A stretch of DNA of 64,000 bases from assembly GCF_009831415.1 (NCBI RefSeq), contig NZ_CP043727.1:744001-808000 (forward strand). The letters run 5' to 3'. Source of the DNA: Yersinia canariae. Lineage in GTDB: Bacteria > Pseudomonadota > Gammaproteobacteria > Enterobacterales > Enterobacteriaceae. Shown here in pieces: positions 53,937 through 63,603 of this stretch. A program made the position numbers and the translations under genes. Within the stretch, counting starts at the first letter, position 1; each line of letters starts with the position of its first letter. The notes under the pieces were generated by a model, which saw only the letters and a list, made by a program, of their open reading frames with translations, made no database searches and was not told the origin of the DNA.

Positions 53937-54704
53937 ATGGAAGCCTATTTATTACATTTACTGACGCAATCTCTGGCTTTCACGCTATTTGTCGTCATGT
54001 TAGTCACTTTTCTTGAGTCTTTGGCACTCGTGGGAATGTTACTGCCCGGCACGGTAATGATGACCAGCGTGGGCGCGTTGATTGGCAGCGGAGAAGTGGG
54101 CTTTTATTCTGCCTGGGCTGCCGCCACGGTGGGCTGTCTGGTGGGCGATTGGGCCTCGTATTTTATTGGTCGCCGTTTTAAAGAGCCGCTGCATCGCTGG
54201 TCTTTCTTGAAAAAACATAAATCACTGTTGAATAAAACCGAGCACGCCTTGCATAACCACAGTATGGCTACCGTTTTACTGGGGCGTTTTATTGGCCCGG
54301 CCCGACCTATCGTTCCGATGGTCGCGGGGATGCTAAATTTACCGCCGGTAAAATTTGCCTTACCGAATGTGATTGGCTGTCTGACATGGCCGCCGGTCTA
54401 TTTCTTCCCCGGCATACTGGCCGGCGTTGCCATTGATATCCCACATAGCGCCAACAGTTACATGTTTAAGTGGCTGCTGTTCGCGGTGGTGATGCTGATT
54501 TGGCTGGCATTGTGGTTGTCATGGCGCTGGTGGCGTTTTGGTAAACGCAGCCCGGATCGTTTGACTCAATGGCTGCCTTTGGCCCGCTTGCGCTGGGTGG
54601 CGGGGCTTTCTATTGTCGTGGCAATTGCCAGTTTTACCTGGCTACATATGCAGCCAATAATGCCGCTTTATCGACATCTGTTGTGGAAAGTATTAGCCGG
54701 CTAA
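53937..54704 (+). CDS. yabI: DedA-family inner membrane protein YabI
   Basis: 255 residues (E. coli YabI 254). Several membrane segments and the DedA signatures are present: FLESLALVGMLLPGTVMM, ALIGSGEVGFYSAWAAATVGCLVGDWASYFIGRRF, then GRFIGPARPIVPMVAGMLNLPPVKFALPNVIG. The acidic and arginine residues in these motifs are those needed in DedA proteins. Some DedA members act as undecaprenyl-phosphate or phospholipid transporters; the role of YabI itself is not settled. It is convergent with thiQ, whose stop lies 2 nt beyond its own. Confidence 0.95.
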   Translation: MEAYLLHLLTQSLAFTLFVVMLVTFLESLALVGMLLPGTVMMTSVGALIGSGEVGFYSAWAAATVGCLVGDWASYFIGRRFKEPLHRWSFLKKHKSLLNKTEHALHNHSMATVLLGRFIGPARPIVPMVAGMLNLPPVKFALPNVIGCLTWPPVYFFPGILAGVAIDIPHSANSYMFKWLLFAVVMLIWLALWLSWRWWRFGKRSPDRLTQWLPLARLRWVAGLSIVVAIASFTWLHMQPIMPLYRHLLWKVLAG

Positions 54705-54705
54705 T

Positions 54706-55410
54706 TTACCGGGCGGCAGCAATGCCCAGCACACTGGCTTCTGGCGCACTGCCATTGACCAGTGCTGCTGTTGGGCCGTCGTAGTAAATGCGCCCATCCA
54801 CCACTAATAAAGTGCGCTCGGCAATGCGGGCGGCATCATCCAGATTGTGTGACACCATCAGCAAGGTCAATTGCCGATTTTCGCAGACGTTTTCGACCAA
54901 TTGCAGCATTTCATTGCGCAGTGCTGGATCGAGCGCGGAAAACGGCTCATCCAACAGCAGGATGGGCTGGCTGCGCACCAAACAGCGGGCGAGTGCTGCC
55001 CGCTGGCGCTGGCCGCCAGAAAGTTGTGCGGGCAGTCGGTCGAGGCACTCTTCCAATCCCACCTGTTGTGCTATCAGGCCGAGTAGTGCTTTCTGCTCAT
55101 GATTGAGTTTTAGCCCCGGGTGCAATCCCAACCCAATGTTTTGCTCAACATTCAAATGTGAGAACAGATTATTCTCCTGAAACAACATCGACACCGGTCT
55201 TTGGGCGGGCGGCGTTATGGTATGGTCTTGATTATTCAGCAACATACGGCCGCTGGCGGGCGCTAAAAAACCGGCAATCAGGCTCAGCAGAGTGCTTTTA
55301 CCCGCCCCACTTGGGCCAAGAATGGCCACCCGCTCACCGGGCTGAATGCACACATCAAAACGCATTGGTAAGTGGTCATACAAATAAGTGATTTTCTCAA
55401 GCTTTAGCAT
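54706..55410 (-). CDS. thiQ: Thiamine ABC transporter, ATP-binding subunit
   Basis: 234 residues from [18 protein letters not shown] (E. coli 232); the frame opens 7 codons earlier inside thiP without similarity. It has Walker [21 protein letters not shown]-loop [12 protein letters not shown], signature [15 protein letters not shown], Walker [21 protein letters not shown] and H-loop VSHN. It powers uptake of thiamine and thiamine phosphates. The start overlaps the thiP 3' end by 14 nt. It is the last gene of thiBPQ. Confidence 0.97.
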   Translation of the reverse strand: MLKLEKITYLYDHLPMRFDVCIQPGERVAILGPSGAGKSTLLSLIAGFLAPASGRMLLNNQDHTITPPAQRPVSMLFQENNLFSHLNVEQNIGLGLHPGLKLNHEQKALLGLIAQQVGLEECLDRLPAQLSGGQRQRAALARCLVRSQPILLLDEPFSALDPALRNEMLQLVENVCENRQLTLLMVSHNLDDAARIAERTLLVVDGRIYYDGPTAALVNGSAPEASVLGIAAAR

Positions 55411-57004
55411 GGCGGCTCGGCAGTCTTTCAATAAGAGTAAACAGTAGGAAACACAGCAGCAGTAACAGCAAGGCGGTCACAGCACCATCATTGCTGCGAT
55501 AGGAGCCTATCTGTTGATAAAGATAAAATGGCAAGGTACGGAAATGCTCATTACCAAACAGTGCCACGACACCAAAATCCCCGATAGAAAGCACACTGGC
55601 AAAGGCCAGAGCTTGCGCCAGCGGGCGTTTCAGCGCGCTAAGTTCAATATGGCGTAAACGGTGCCAGCCGCGAATATCCAGTGACAAGCACAGCGGCGTA
55701 TAGCGCTCTGCCAGATCGCGCATCGGGTTATCCAACACTTTTAAAGCATAGGGCACGGCCATCAATGCGTTAGTCAAAATCACCAGCGCATAAGGGGATT
55801 GCGGCAAACCCAGTGTGTCATTGAGCAATAAGAAAAAACCGGTCGCTAACACAATGCCCGGCATCGCCAGAATCACCATCCCGCTGATTTCCAATGCTTG
55901 CCCGTAAGCCGCGTGTTGGCGCAGTTTCAATTCACGACTGCTCCACAACAGCATCATGGTCAGGGTGACACACAATAATCCGGCCCCAATGGCGATGGTC
56001 AGTGAGGTAAAGAAGGCTTGCCACAGCGCCGGTTGCTGTAGCACGCTGAATATTGTTTTATTGCTGCCATCAATCACGACCGCCAGCAATGGCGGCACCA
56101 TCAATAATAATGCCGCTCCGATTAACAGTGTGTCGCTGATACGTGACCACGCGCTATCTTGCTGACTGCGCCAGATTTGCCCGTGGGTATTGCCCACCGC
56201 CAGCACTGAGCTTAGCCGTTGGCTCAGCACCACCAATCCCAGGCAGCAACCCAGTTGAATCAGTGCCAGTAATGCCGCGCGCCCCAAATCGTAGTCATAA
56301 CTGAGCGCTTGATAGATAGCCAGTTCGATAGTGGTAGCTTGTGGCCCGCCCCCCAGAGAAAGCACGGTGGCAAAGCTGGCAAAACACAGCATAAAAATCA
56401 GCGCGGCAGTTGGCAGAATTTGGCGGCGCAGATAAGGCCACTCGACCAGACGAAAATGCTGCCAACCATTCATACCCAGTTGGGCGGCTAACTGGCGTTG
56501 TTCAACCGCAATGCTTTCTAGTGACTGTAATAACAAGCGGGTCGCCAGCGGCATATTAAAAAAGATATGCGCCAGTAAAATCCCTTGTAAACCATAAGGT
56601 GAGAAGCGGTACTCCACACCAAGCCAGCCAAATAACCCCGCCAACCACCCTTGACGACCATAGACTGTCAGGATGCCAAATATGGCGACCAGCACTGGGA
56701 GCACCAACGTCATCGCACACAAGCGCAACATCAGTTGGCGGCCAGGAAAGCGGCGACGATATAAGGCACGAGCCAAAAAAATGGCTGGGATGACGGACAG
56801 CAGTGCAGAGAGAAATGCCTGCCAGAATGTGAAACGAATCACATGCCACAAATAGCTGTCATGCCAGATACTTTGCCAGTCGGCCTCAGGGGCATGACGC
56901 CAGATAGCGGTGAACGCCAGCAAGGCGACACCGACTATCAGCAAAGCGGCCAGTAACCCTGGCCACAACCACGCGGGTATCAGCGGCTGACGGCGGATTG
57001 CCAT
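55397..57004 (-). CDS. thiP: Thiamine ABC transporter, permease subunit
   Basis: 535 residues (E. coli 536). It consists of two fused BPD-transporter permease halves, about 12 membrane segments in all, each with an EAA-type cytosolic loop ([29 protein letters not shown] and [30 protein letters not shown]). The conserved [32 protein letters not shown] lies at the end of the first half. It is an inner-membrane channel for thiamine with ThiB and ThiQ. It overlaps thiB by 25 nt upstream and thiQ by 14 nt downstream. Confidence 0.97.
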   Translation of the reverse strand: MAIRRQPLIPAWLWPGLLAALLIVGVALLAFTAIWRHAPEADWQSIWHDSYLWHVIRFTFWQAFLSALLSVIPAIFLARALYRRRFPGRQLMLRLCAMTLVLPVLVAIFGILTVYGRQGWLAGLFGWLGVEYRFSPYGLQGILLAHIFFNMPLATRLLLQSLESIAVEQRQLAAQLGMNGWQHFRLVEWPYLRRQILPTAALIFMLCFASFATVLSLGGGPQATTIELAIYQALSYDYDLGRAALLALIQLGCCLGLVVLSQRLSSVLAVGNTHGQIWRSQQDSAWSRISDTLLIGAALLLMVPPLLAVVIDGSNKTIFSVLQQPALWQAFFTSLTIAIGAGLLCVTLTMMLLWSSRELKLRQHAAYGQALEISGMVILAMPGIVLATGFFLLLNDTLGLPQSPYALVILTNALMAVPYALKVLDNPMRDLAERYTPLCLSLDIRGWHRLRHIELSALKRPLAQALAFASVLSIGDFGVVALFGNEHFRTLPFYLYQQIGSYRSNDGAVTALLLLLLCFLLFTLIERLPSRHAKA

Positions 57005-57969
57005 GCTTTAATCCATTTGCCACGATTATCAGCCACGTCTTTTGCATCAAATTGCAATGCTTTTTGTGGCACTGTCAGGGTGTCAAATCCGGCCGGTAAA
57101 TCCATTTTTATCACTGGATACATCCAGTTACCGGTCGGAATATTATTTTGGAATGCCGGGGTGACCATAAATTGCATAAAGCGCTGTGCCAGTTCGGGTT
57201 GTTTGCTGGACGCGACCACACCGGCCACTTCCACCTGCAAATAGTGGCCTTCGCTAAAATCAGCAGCGGCATAGTTGTCTTTCTTTTCTTCAATCAGATG
57301 ATAAGCCGGGGAGGTGGTGTAGCTCAGCACTAAATCTCCTTCACCTTTAAGGAATAAACCGTAAGCTTCGCTCCAGCCTTTGGTCACGGTGACGGTTTTC
57401 TTCGCCAGTTGCTGCCATGCTTGTGGGGCTTTATCGCCATACACTTTTTGCATCCACAACATTAAACCGAGGCCAGGTGTGCTGGTGCGCGGGTCTTGAT
57501 AAATGACTTTCCACGGCTCTTTGCTGTCGACCAATTCTTGCAGGCTTTTGGGCGGGTTTTTCAATTTGTTTTTGTCATACACAAAAGCAAAATAGCCATA
57601 ATCGTATGGGACGAAAGTTTTATTCTGCCATTTTTCTGGTAAAGTCAGGTTGCTGGTATCCACCTGATTTTGAACAAATAATCCAGTTTGTTCTGCGGCC
57701 TGCACCAGATTGTTATCCAACCCTAAAATGACATCGGCCTGGCTATTTTTACCTTCCATCCGCAGGCGGTTTAGCAGCGAAACACCGTCTTCCAGCGCGA
57801 CAAATTTAAGCTGGCAATCGCACTCGGCTTCAAAGGCTTTTTTTATGGCCGGCCCAGGGCCCCAGTCGGCAGCAAAGGAATCATAGGTGTAGACTGTCAG
57901 TGTCGGTTTATCAGCCGCCACGGCCGCCGCAGATAACAAAAACAAGCAGGGAATAATGCGTTTAAACAC
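56980..57969 (-). CDS. thiB: Thiamine-binding periplasmic protein
   Basis: 329 residues from a GTG at 57969 (E. coli 327), which has TAAGGAG 6 nt before it. The frame extends to 58032, but those residues (MILMLFTASDTFATF...) destroy the signal peptide. Signal FKRIIPCLFLLSAAAVAA is followed by DKPTLTVYTYDSFAADWGPG, an ABC solute-binding fold (type II). RLRMEGKNSQADVILGLDNN, IYQDPRTSTPGLGLMLWMQKVYG and KGWSEAYGLFLKGEGDLVLSYTTSPAYH are nearly identical to E. coli ThiB. It binds thiamine, TMP and TPP in the periplasm. Its mRNA begins with a TPP riboswitch. Confidence 0.97.
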   Translation of the reverse strand: MFKRIIPCLFLLSAAAVAADKPTLTVYTYDSFAADWGPGPAIKKAFEAECDCQLKFVALEDGVSLLNRLRMEGKNSQADVILGLDNNLVQAAEQTGLFVQNQVDTSNLTLPEKWQNKTFVPYDYGYFAFVYDKNKLKNPPKSLQELVDSKEPWKVIYQDPRTSTPGLGLMLWMQKVYGDKAPQAWQQLAKKTVTVTKGWSEAYGLFLKGEGDLVLSYTTSPAYHLIEEKKDNYAAADFSEGHYLQVEVAGVVASSKQPELAQRFMQFMVTPAFQNNIPTGNWMYPVIKMDLPAGFDTLTVPQKALQFDAKDVADNRGKWIKAWQSAVSR

Positions 57970-58056
57970 TTTGCACTCCTTAAAAATAAAGGTGGCAAAG
58001 GTATCTGAGGCAGTAAATAACATGAGTATCATGATGATACGGCGTTATTTTTCTCA

Positions 58057-58147
58057 AATCCCTCCGCCGGTGTTAACCGGATCAGGTTCGACGGGTTTAC
58101 TCTCAGCTAAATGGCGGTTTTGCTGCAATTTAGCACCCCGTTGAGAC
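58057..58147 (-). promoter_or_regulatory. TPP (THI-box) riboswitch of thiBPQ
   Basis: On the minus strand the elements come in order: GGGGTGC (58139-58133), CTGAGA (58106-58101), ACCC then GAACCTGATCCGGTTAACAC and CGGCGGAGGGA ending at 58059. These match the conserved TPP aptamer (GGGGTGCC, CTGAGA, ACCCTTTGAACCTGATC..., GGCG(G/A)AGGGA). It lies ~90 nt before the thiB start. In enterobacteria this class represses thiamine transport when TPP is plentiful, through translation initiation or termination. Confidence 0.93.
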
Positions 58148-58188
58148 GGCGCTATTGTAGAGATTAATCTGGGCGGGTGAAAGCGGCT

Positions 58189-59850
58189 TTAACCCTCTGG
58201 CGGCGTAAACCAGGCTGATTTGAAGTCAAACCATCCCAATGTGTTCATGCGCACCCCGCGCATACTGTGCTGCCCATATAATTCTAGCCAGTGATGGAAC
58301 AGCGGGTGGAATTGATTCTGGCTAACCAATCGTTGGCTCCAATCCGCCATGGGGAGGGTGTTATTTCGCCATAATTCAACATCTTGGTTTAATTCTTCGT
58401 CCAGGCAATATTGCAGTAGCGGCAGTTCATACAAGGTGGCGAATAGGGAAAACTCCAGTGGTAAATAAAAGTTGGCGCTGCCAAGCCAAATGTCGCTCTG
58501 CGCATCACCCTGATACCACTCAGTGTAATCCACTATTTGTATTTTTAAGGTCACCCCTTGAGCGGCCAGCAAATGGGTCAGAGTTTGGCTGATAGCATCA
58601 AATTCTGAATGGTCGCTGTAAAAAGTCAGTGTTAGCTCGGTCAGACCTTCTGGCTTCGGTTCCAATGCGGTGAGCCGGTTGTGATGCCAGCGCGGTAACA
58701 TGCCATAAGCTGGTGACCAATAGCGCTGATAAAAAGGGTCGGCGTGGCTGAGCAGCGCCACCGGGGTTATCAGTTCACAGAGCCAACGGCGGATCTCGGG
58801 ATGGCTGGTCTGGGGAGACCGTTGGTCGAATAACAAAAAATAACAGCCTTCTTCCAGCCGGCTTTCGAGCTCATTTTTACTGGTATCGTCAGCTTGTAAT
58901 TGTACTCCCGAATAAACCAGCTCTTCAGACAGCTCCGGTAATACCCAGATATTGACCTCATCAATCAGTGCTCGGAAACCAAAATAGTTGTCGAACGCCT
59001 GAATTTTCAATTGGCTGTGGTGATTCCGGATCACCGAATAAGGGCCTGTACCAATAGGATGTCGCCGGAAGTCCGGTTGATTTTCCCACTCTTGCGGCAA
59101 GATCATGGCGTGCACACTGCCCAATAACCACGGCAGCCAGCTATCTGGGGTACTGAGATGCACATCAATCACATACGGCGTGGGCGAACGCACCGCCGTG
59201 ATATGTGAGAACAAGGGCTGAGGGATTAACCGGGTCAGACTGGTAATCACATCATTCATTTCCAGCTCACGGCCATGATGAAAATGAATGGCGGGGCGCA
59301 AATAAAAGCGCCAGTGTAGTGGACTGATCGCCTGCCAGTGATGAGATAAATCCGGCTCGAGTTCCCCATTTTCCTCATTTATCCGCGTCAGGCCATTAAA
59401 AATCTGCCGCACCATATGCGTCTCTGAGCGGCGCAGTGCAGTGCCGGGCAATAAGTTGTGTAATGGCCGGTAATAGAGCACGCGCAGAATATGTTTACCT
59501 TGCCGGAAGCTGCGCCCTAATTGGGATAGCAGCATTTGGCGGACGGCTTTCTTATCCCCAACTAGCTGCACCAGTTGGTCAATATGGTCTTGTTCGAGTA
59601 ACTCTTCGGCCCGCTGCTGTTGCAGCGCTAAGCCGGAATAGAGGAAGGTTAGTTGTGAGCGCTTACCACGGCCAGCTTCCGCTTGCCAACTCAGCCACCC
59701 CTCTTGCTGCATACTGCCCAGTAAGGATCGCACATGGCGGCGAGAGCAGCAGAGCACGTCAGCAAGCTCCTGCAAGGTGGTCTCTGTGGCTAAACCGTTA
59801 AAACGTTGCCAGAGGCGAATAAACTGTTGTTGCAGGCGTGAGGCAGACAT
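58189..59850 (-). CDS. sgrR: Sugar-phosphate stress regulator SgrR
   Basis: 553 residues from [19 protein letters not shown] (E. coli 551); seven in-frame codons upstream are not conserved. The N-terminal winged helix ([43 protein letters not shown]) binds DNA. The rest is a solute-binding-protein-like domain (SBP_bac_5; [27 protein letters not shown]). In E. coli SgrR activates sgrS during glucose-phosphate stress and represses itself. Here the divergent neighbour is not sgrS but the ybiYW-like operon; an SgrS-like RNA lies beyond it at ~63.4 kb. Confidence 0.95.
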   Translation of the reverse strand: MSASRLQQQFIRLWQRFNGLATETTLQELADVLCCSRRHVRSLLGSMQQEGWLSWQAEAGRGKRSQLTFLYSGLALQQQRAEELLEQDHIDQLVQLVGDKKAVRQMLLSQLGRSFRQGKHILRVLYYRPLHNLLPGTALRRSETHMVRQIFNGLTRINEENGELEPDLSHHWQAISPLHWRFYLRPAIHFHHGRELEMNDVITSLTRLIPQPLFSHITAVRSPTPYVIDVHLSTPDSWLPWLLGSVHAMILPQEWENQPDFRRHPIGTGPYSVIRNHHSQLKIQAFDNYFGFRALIDEVNIWVLPELSEELVYSGVQLQADDTSKNELESRLEEGCYFLLFDQRSPQTSHPEIRRWLCELITPVALLSHADPFYQRYWSPAYGMLPRWHHNRLTALEPKPEGLTELTLTFYSDHSEFDAISQTLTHLLAAQGVTLKIQIVDYTEWYQGDAQSDIWLGSANFYLPLEFSLFATLYELPLLQYCLDEELNQDVELWRNNTLPMADWSQRLVSQNQFHPLFHHWLELYGQHSMRGVRMNTLGWFDFKSAWFTPPEG

Positions 59851-59975
59851 AAAAGAGGAACTCCGCGGCAAATTTCATCAATTTTTCTTTCCCTATATTA
59901 CGCAGATACTGGCAATCAATAACAGCAGCTTATTGTGGCAATAGCGGCGAGATCACACCCTAGGGGAGGAATAAG

Positions 59976-60875
59976 ATGATTTTCAACTTACAACGTTATT
60001 CCACTCATGACGGCCCTGGTATTCGCAGTGTGGTATTTCTCAAAGGCTGCTCGCTGAGCTGCCGCTGGTGCCAAAACCCAGAAAGCCGCTCACGTCATCC
60101 AGAGGTGTTATTTGACCCGCGCCTGTGTTTATCCGGCTGTGATTTGTGTCATCAGACTTGCCCGCAAGCAATCCAACGTATTGATGATCAAGTTGTTATT
60201 CATCGTCAGTTGTTGGCAGAAAACGACATTCAGGCACTGAGCATTCGCTGCCCCAGTGGGGCATTAACAGTATGTGGCAACCCAATTGATATTGATGCCA
60301 CCATGGAGACATTACTGCGCGACTTGCCATTTTATCGGCGCAGTGGCGGTGGGGTGACTTTATCCGGTGGCGAACCTTTTATGCAGCCGGATGTGGCCGC
60401 TGAATTATTACAGCGTTGTCATCAGCAAGGCATCCATACCGCGGTGGAATCCTGTTTGCATACGCCATGGCGCTATATCGCCCGTTCTTTGCCGTGGCTT
60501 GATTTGATGTTGGCGGATTTGAAACACACAGATGAGCGCCGTTTTCAGCAGTGGACCGGCGGTTCAGCTAAGCGGGTGATGGATAATTTCCGCAAATTAG
60601 CGGCGGCAGGCACCCGTATTACGGTGAGAGTGCCCTTAATCCCGGATTTCAATGCTGACCGCCGCTCGGTACAAGGGATTGTCGATTTTGCTGCTGATGA
60701 GATTGGTGTGAAAGAAATCCACTTTTTGCCTTATCACACCTTAGGTATCAACAAATATTCACTGCTGGGTGAAGAGTATTTGGCTGCCAGTACACCGTTG
60801 GATTCACCTGCTCTGCTGGCCTTCGCGGAAAGTTATGCCCGTGATAAGGGCCTAACCGCAATTTTAAGAGGATGA
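59976..60875 (+). CDS. ybiY: Glycyl-radical enzyme activating enzyme (YbiY/PflE type)
   Basis: 299 residues (E. coli YbiY 308, ~60 % alike by eye). The radical-SAM motif CX3CX2C is at Cys25, Cys29 and Cys32 ([17 protein letters not shown]). A ferredoxin-like insert at ~51-62 ([13 protein letters not shown]) plus later cysteines (IRCPSG, VCGN) should hold auxiliary [4Fe-4S] clusters. [16 protein letters not shown] is the SAM-binding GGE motif. Ending [17 protein letters not shown]...KGLTAILRG is as in YbiY. It installs the glycyl radical on its partner YbiW, encoded 4 nt downstream. It works only without oxygen. GGGGAGG precedes the ATG. Confidence 0.93.
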   Translation: MIFNLQRYSTHDGPGIRSVVFLKGCSLSCRWCQNPESRSRHPEVLFDPRLCLSGCDLCHQTCPQAIQRIDDQVVIHRQLLAENDIQALSIRCPSGALTVCGNPIDIDATMETLLRDLPFYRRSGGGVTLSGGEPFMQPDVAAELLQRCHQQGIHTAVESCLHTPWRYIARSLPWLDLMLADLKHTDERRFQQWTGGSAKRVMDNFRKLAAAGTRITVRVPLIPDFNADRRSVQGIVDFAADEIGVKEIHFLPYHTLGINKYSLLGEEYLAASTPLDSPALLAFAESYARDKGLTAILRG

Positions 60876-60879
60876 CGCA

Positions 60880-63312
60880 ATGACGACTCTCGATTTGGTA
60901 ACCTTAAGCGAACGGACAAAACAGCATAAAAATGCACTGATTCATATTGTAAAACCGCCGGTTTGTACTGAGCGAGCTTTGCACTATACCGAAGCTTATC
61001 AACAGCATCAGGATAAACCGCTGCCGGTCCGGCGTGCGCTGGCGTTGGCCCACCACTTACAGCTTCGCACTGTCTGGATTAAAAATGATGAGCTGATTAT
61101 TGGTAATCAGGCCAGTCAATTGCGGGCCGCTCCGATTTTCCCTGAATACACAGTGAGTTGGATTGAAAACGAAATTGACGAACTAGCCGACCGGCCCGGA
61201 GCAGGTTTCTCGGTCAGTGAAGAAGACAAAGCAGTATTACATCAATTGTGCCCGTGGTGGCGCGGCCAAACAGTGCAAGATCGCTGCTATGGCATGTTTA
61301 CTGACGAACAAAAAGCTTTACTGGCGACCGGCATCATCAAAGCGGAAGGAAATATGACCTCCGGTGATGCGCACCTGGCGGTTAACTTCCCGTTATTGTT
61401 GGAAAAAGGGCTGGATGGCCTACGCAGTAAAGTTACGGATCGCCGTTCTCGCCTTCAACTGACAGACTGGAGTGACCTGCATAAGGAGCAATTCCTGAAA
61501 GCTATTGATATCTCGCTGGTTGCACTGAGCGAACATATTGAGCGCTATGGTGCTGTGGCCCGGAAAATGGCGGAGGAAGAAACTCGCGAATGGCGGCGGG
61601 CTGAGCTACAGACTATTGCCGAAAACTGTGAATTAATTGCCCATCAGCCGCCGCAGACTTTCTGGCAAGCACTGCAACTGTGCTACTTCATTCAGTTGAT
61701 TTTGCAAATTGAATCCAATGGCCACTCGGTTTCTTTTGGTCGCCTCGACCAATATCTGTACCCATGGTATCGCCGTGATGTTGAGTTAGAAAACACACTC
61801 AGCCGCGAAAAAGCCATCGAAATGCTGCATAGCTGTTGGCTTAAGTTGCTGGAAGTGAACAAAATTCGCTCCGGTTCACACTCCAAAGCATCCGCGGGCA
61901 GCCCGCTTTACCAAAACGTCACAATCGGTGGGCAAAAACTGGTTCAGGGCAAAGCTATTGATGCGGTCAATCCGCTCTCTTATGCGGTGCTGGAATCTTG
62001 TGGGCGTCTACGTTCAACCCAGCCAAATCTCAGTGTCCGCTATCATGCTGGTATCAGTGATGATTTCCTCGATGCTTGTGTGCAAGTTATTCGCTGTGGT
62101 TTTGGTATGCCCGCTTTCAATAATGATGAAATTGTTATTCCCGAATTTATCAAACTGGGTGTTGATCCACAGGATGCCTATGATTACGCAGCAATTGGAT
62201 GCATTGAAACTGCGGTCGGCGGCAAGTGGGGCTATCGTTGTACTGGCATGAGTTTCATCAACTTTGCCAGAGTGATGTTGGCGGCGCTGGAGCAAGGCCG
62301 CGATGCGACCTCCGGTCAGATATTCTTGCCGCAAGAGCAGGGGTTGTCGAAGGGGAACTTTGCCGATTTCGCGCAAGTTATGGCGCAATGGGATGCGCAG
62401 ATTCGCTATTACACCCGCAAATCCATCGAAATAGAGTGTGTGGTGGATACGGTATTGGAAGAGAACGCCCACGATATTGTCTGTTCAGCGCTGGTAGATG
62501 ATTGCATTGAGCGCGGTAAAAGTATCAAACAAGGCGGGGCGCGCTACGACTGGGTTTCTGGTTTGCAAGTCGGGATTGCCAACTTGGGGAACAGTTTGGC
62601 AGCGGTAAGGAAATTAGTGTTTGAACAACAACTTATCGGCCAACAACAACTGGCTACAGCATTAGCCAATGACTTTGCCGGCTTGAATGGTGAGCAACTA
62701 CGCCAGCACCTGATTAATTCAGCGCCGAAATATGGCAATGATGTTGATGATGTCGACCAACTGTTGGTGCGGGCTTATCAGACTTATATTGATGAGTTGA
62801 AGCAATATCACAATACCCGTTTTGGTCGCGGCCCTATCGGTGGCACCTATTATGCTGGGACGTCATCCATTTCTGCCAACGTGCCATTTGGTGCGGCCAC
62901 CCTGGCGACACCCGATGGTCGTAAAGCTCATAGCCCATTGGCGGAAGGCGCAAGCCCGGCCTCTGGTACTGACCATCTCGGGCCAACGGCGGTGTTTAAC
63001 TCGCTATCGAAATTACCGACCGCCTCGATTTTGGGGGGAGTGTTGCTCAATCAGAAATTGAATCCGTCCACGTTAGATAATCCGCGGGACCGCGAGAAGT
63101 TGATGATGATGCTGCGTACCTTCTTTGAGGAGTATCTGGGCTGGCATGTGCAATATAACATTGTGTCGCGTGAGACTTTGCTTGAGGCCAAGCAGCATCC
63201 AGATCGCTACCGTGATTTAGTGGTTCGTGTCGCGGGTTACTCGGCATTTTTCACCGCACTGTCACCGGATGCACAGGATGACATTATCGCCCGCACTGAA
63301 CATACATTGTAA
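60880..63312 (+). CDS. ybiW: Glycyl-radical enzyme YbiW (PflF type)
   Basis: 810 residues, identical in length to E. coli YbiW and very similar throughout (e.g. GMFTDEQKALLATGIIKAEGNM, ESNGHSVSFGRLDQYLYPWY). The thiyl-radical Cys441 and base Glu443 are in AAIGCIETAVGGKWG, and the glycyl-radical Gly786 in VVRVAGYSAFF near the C-terminus. These residues put it in the lyase/dehydratase branch (GCxE) of the PFL-like superfamily, not pyruvate formate-lyase. From memory, E. coli YbiW was reported to act on 1,5-anhydroglucitol-6-phosphate; that assignment is not derivable from this sequence. It forms an operon with ybiY, placed between sgrR and the sgrS-like RNA/setA. Confidence 0.93.
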   Translation: MTTLDLVTLSERTKQHKNALIHIVKPPVCTERALHYTEAYQQHQDKPLPVRRALALAHHLQLRTVWIKNDELIIGNQASQLRAAPIFPEYTVSWIENEIDELADRPGAGFSVSEEDKAVLHQLCPWWRGQTVQDRCYGMFTDEQKALLATGIIKAEGNMTSGDAHLAVNFPLLLEKGLDGLRSKVTDRRSRLQLTDWSDLHKEQFLKAIDISLVALSEHIERYGAVARKMAEEETREWRRAELQTIAENCELIAHQPPQTFWQALQLCYFIQLILQIESNGHSVSFGRLDQYLYPWYRRDVELENTLSREKAIEMLHSCWLKLLEVNKIRSGSHSKASAGSPLYQNVTIGGQKLVQGKAIDAVNPLSYAVLESCGRLRSTQPNLSVRYHAGISDDFLDACVQVIRCGFGMPAFNNDEIVIPEFIKLGVDPQDAYDYAAIGCIETAVGGKWGYRCTGMSFINFARVMLAALEQGRDATSGQIFLPQEQGLSKGNFADFAQVMAQWDAQIRYYTRKSIEIECVVDTVLEENAHDIVCSALVDDCIERGKSIKQGGARYDWVSGLQVGIANLGNSLAAVRKLVFEQQLIGQQQLATALANDFAGLNGEQLRQHLINSAPKYGNDVDDVDQLLVRAYQTYIDELKQYHNTRFGRGPIGGTYYAGTSSISANVPFGAATLATPDGRKAHSPLAEGASPASGTDHLGPTAVFNSLSKLPTASILGGVLLNQKLNPSTLDNPRDREKLMMMLRTFFEEYLGWHVQYNIVSRETLLEAKQHPDRYRDLVVRVAGYSAFFTALSPDAQDDIIARTEHTL

Positions 63313-63360
63313 TTTATTGTTTTATATTGTTTTTATGAGTTATCTAGTCTTGCTGTAGTT

Positions 63361-63420
63361 CTGGGTTCCAAAATATTGAACTGGGTTATAAAAGAGTGAA
63401 CTGAGTTCCAAAATTTCTGA
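63361..63420 (+). repeat. Three tandem 20-bp units before the SgrS-like RNA
   Basis: CTGGGTTCCAAAATATTGAA (63361-63380), CTGGGTTATAAAAGAGTGAA (63381-63400) and CTGAGTTCCAAAATTTCTGA (63401-63420) are in perfect register. The third unit runs into the SgrS seed (CTGAGTAATGG). The spacing of about two helical turns suggests regulator binding, e.g. SgrR, or a duplication at the RNA's 5' end. Confidence 0.8.
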
Positions 63421-63468
63421 GTAATGGTGTACTTCACCAGCCAGTGGTTTATCCCACTGGCTTTTTTT
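63384..63468 (+). ncRNA. sgrS: SgrS-like sugar-phosphate-stress sRNA (5' end approximate)
   Basis: The seed CTGAGTAATGGTGTA (63417-63431) closely matches the ptsG-pairing stretch of E. coli SgrS (CTGAGTATTGGTGTA). It is followed by a small hairpin GGTG-TACTT...CACC and the terminator GCCAGTGG-TTTAT-CCACTGGC plus seven T (63440-63468), the same layout as the 3' half of E. coli SgrS. It lies upstream of setA on the same strand, again as in E. coli. Only ~150 nt separate ybiW from the terminator, so the SgrT reading frame of E. coli is absent. The 5' end is a guess: AATATT (63372-63377) with TTGCTG (63350-63355), or TATAAA (63387-63392), could be its promoter. Confidence 0.78.
63440..63468 (+). 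terminator. Terminator of the SgrS-like RNA
   Basis: An 8-bp stem GCCAGTGG/CCACTGGC with a T7 tail. In SgrS the U-rich tail is part of the Hfq-binding site. Confidence 0.9.
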
Positions 63469-63603
63469 ATCCTGTGTTCTGAACGCGATAGCATTATTAG
63501 CGGCCTCAATTATTCTGATGCAAAATTTATACTTGCCTCTGTATAAATCTACGCGCTTGTGTAGCATAGGAAGTCATAGCTGTTTCTGGCGCTGGAGCCT
63601 GGA

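Noticed and set aside
63340..63567. 75-codon minus-strand ORF upstream of setA
   Set aside because: It is antisense to the SgrS-like RNA and its terminator, lacks a ribosome-binding site and gives no recognisable protein.
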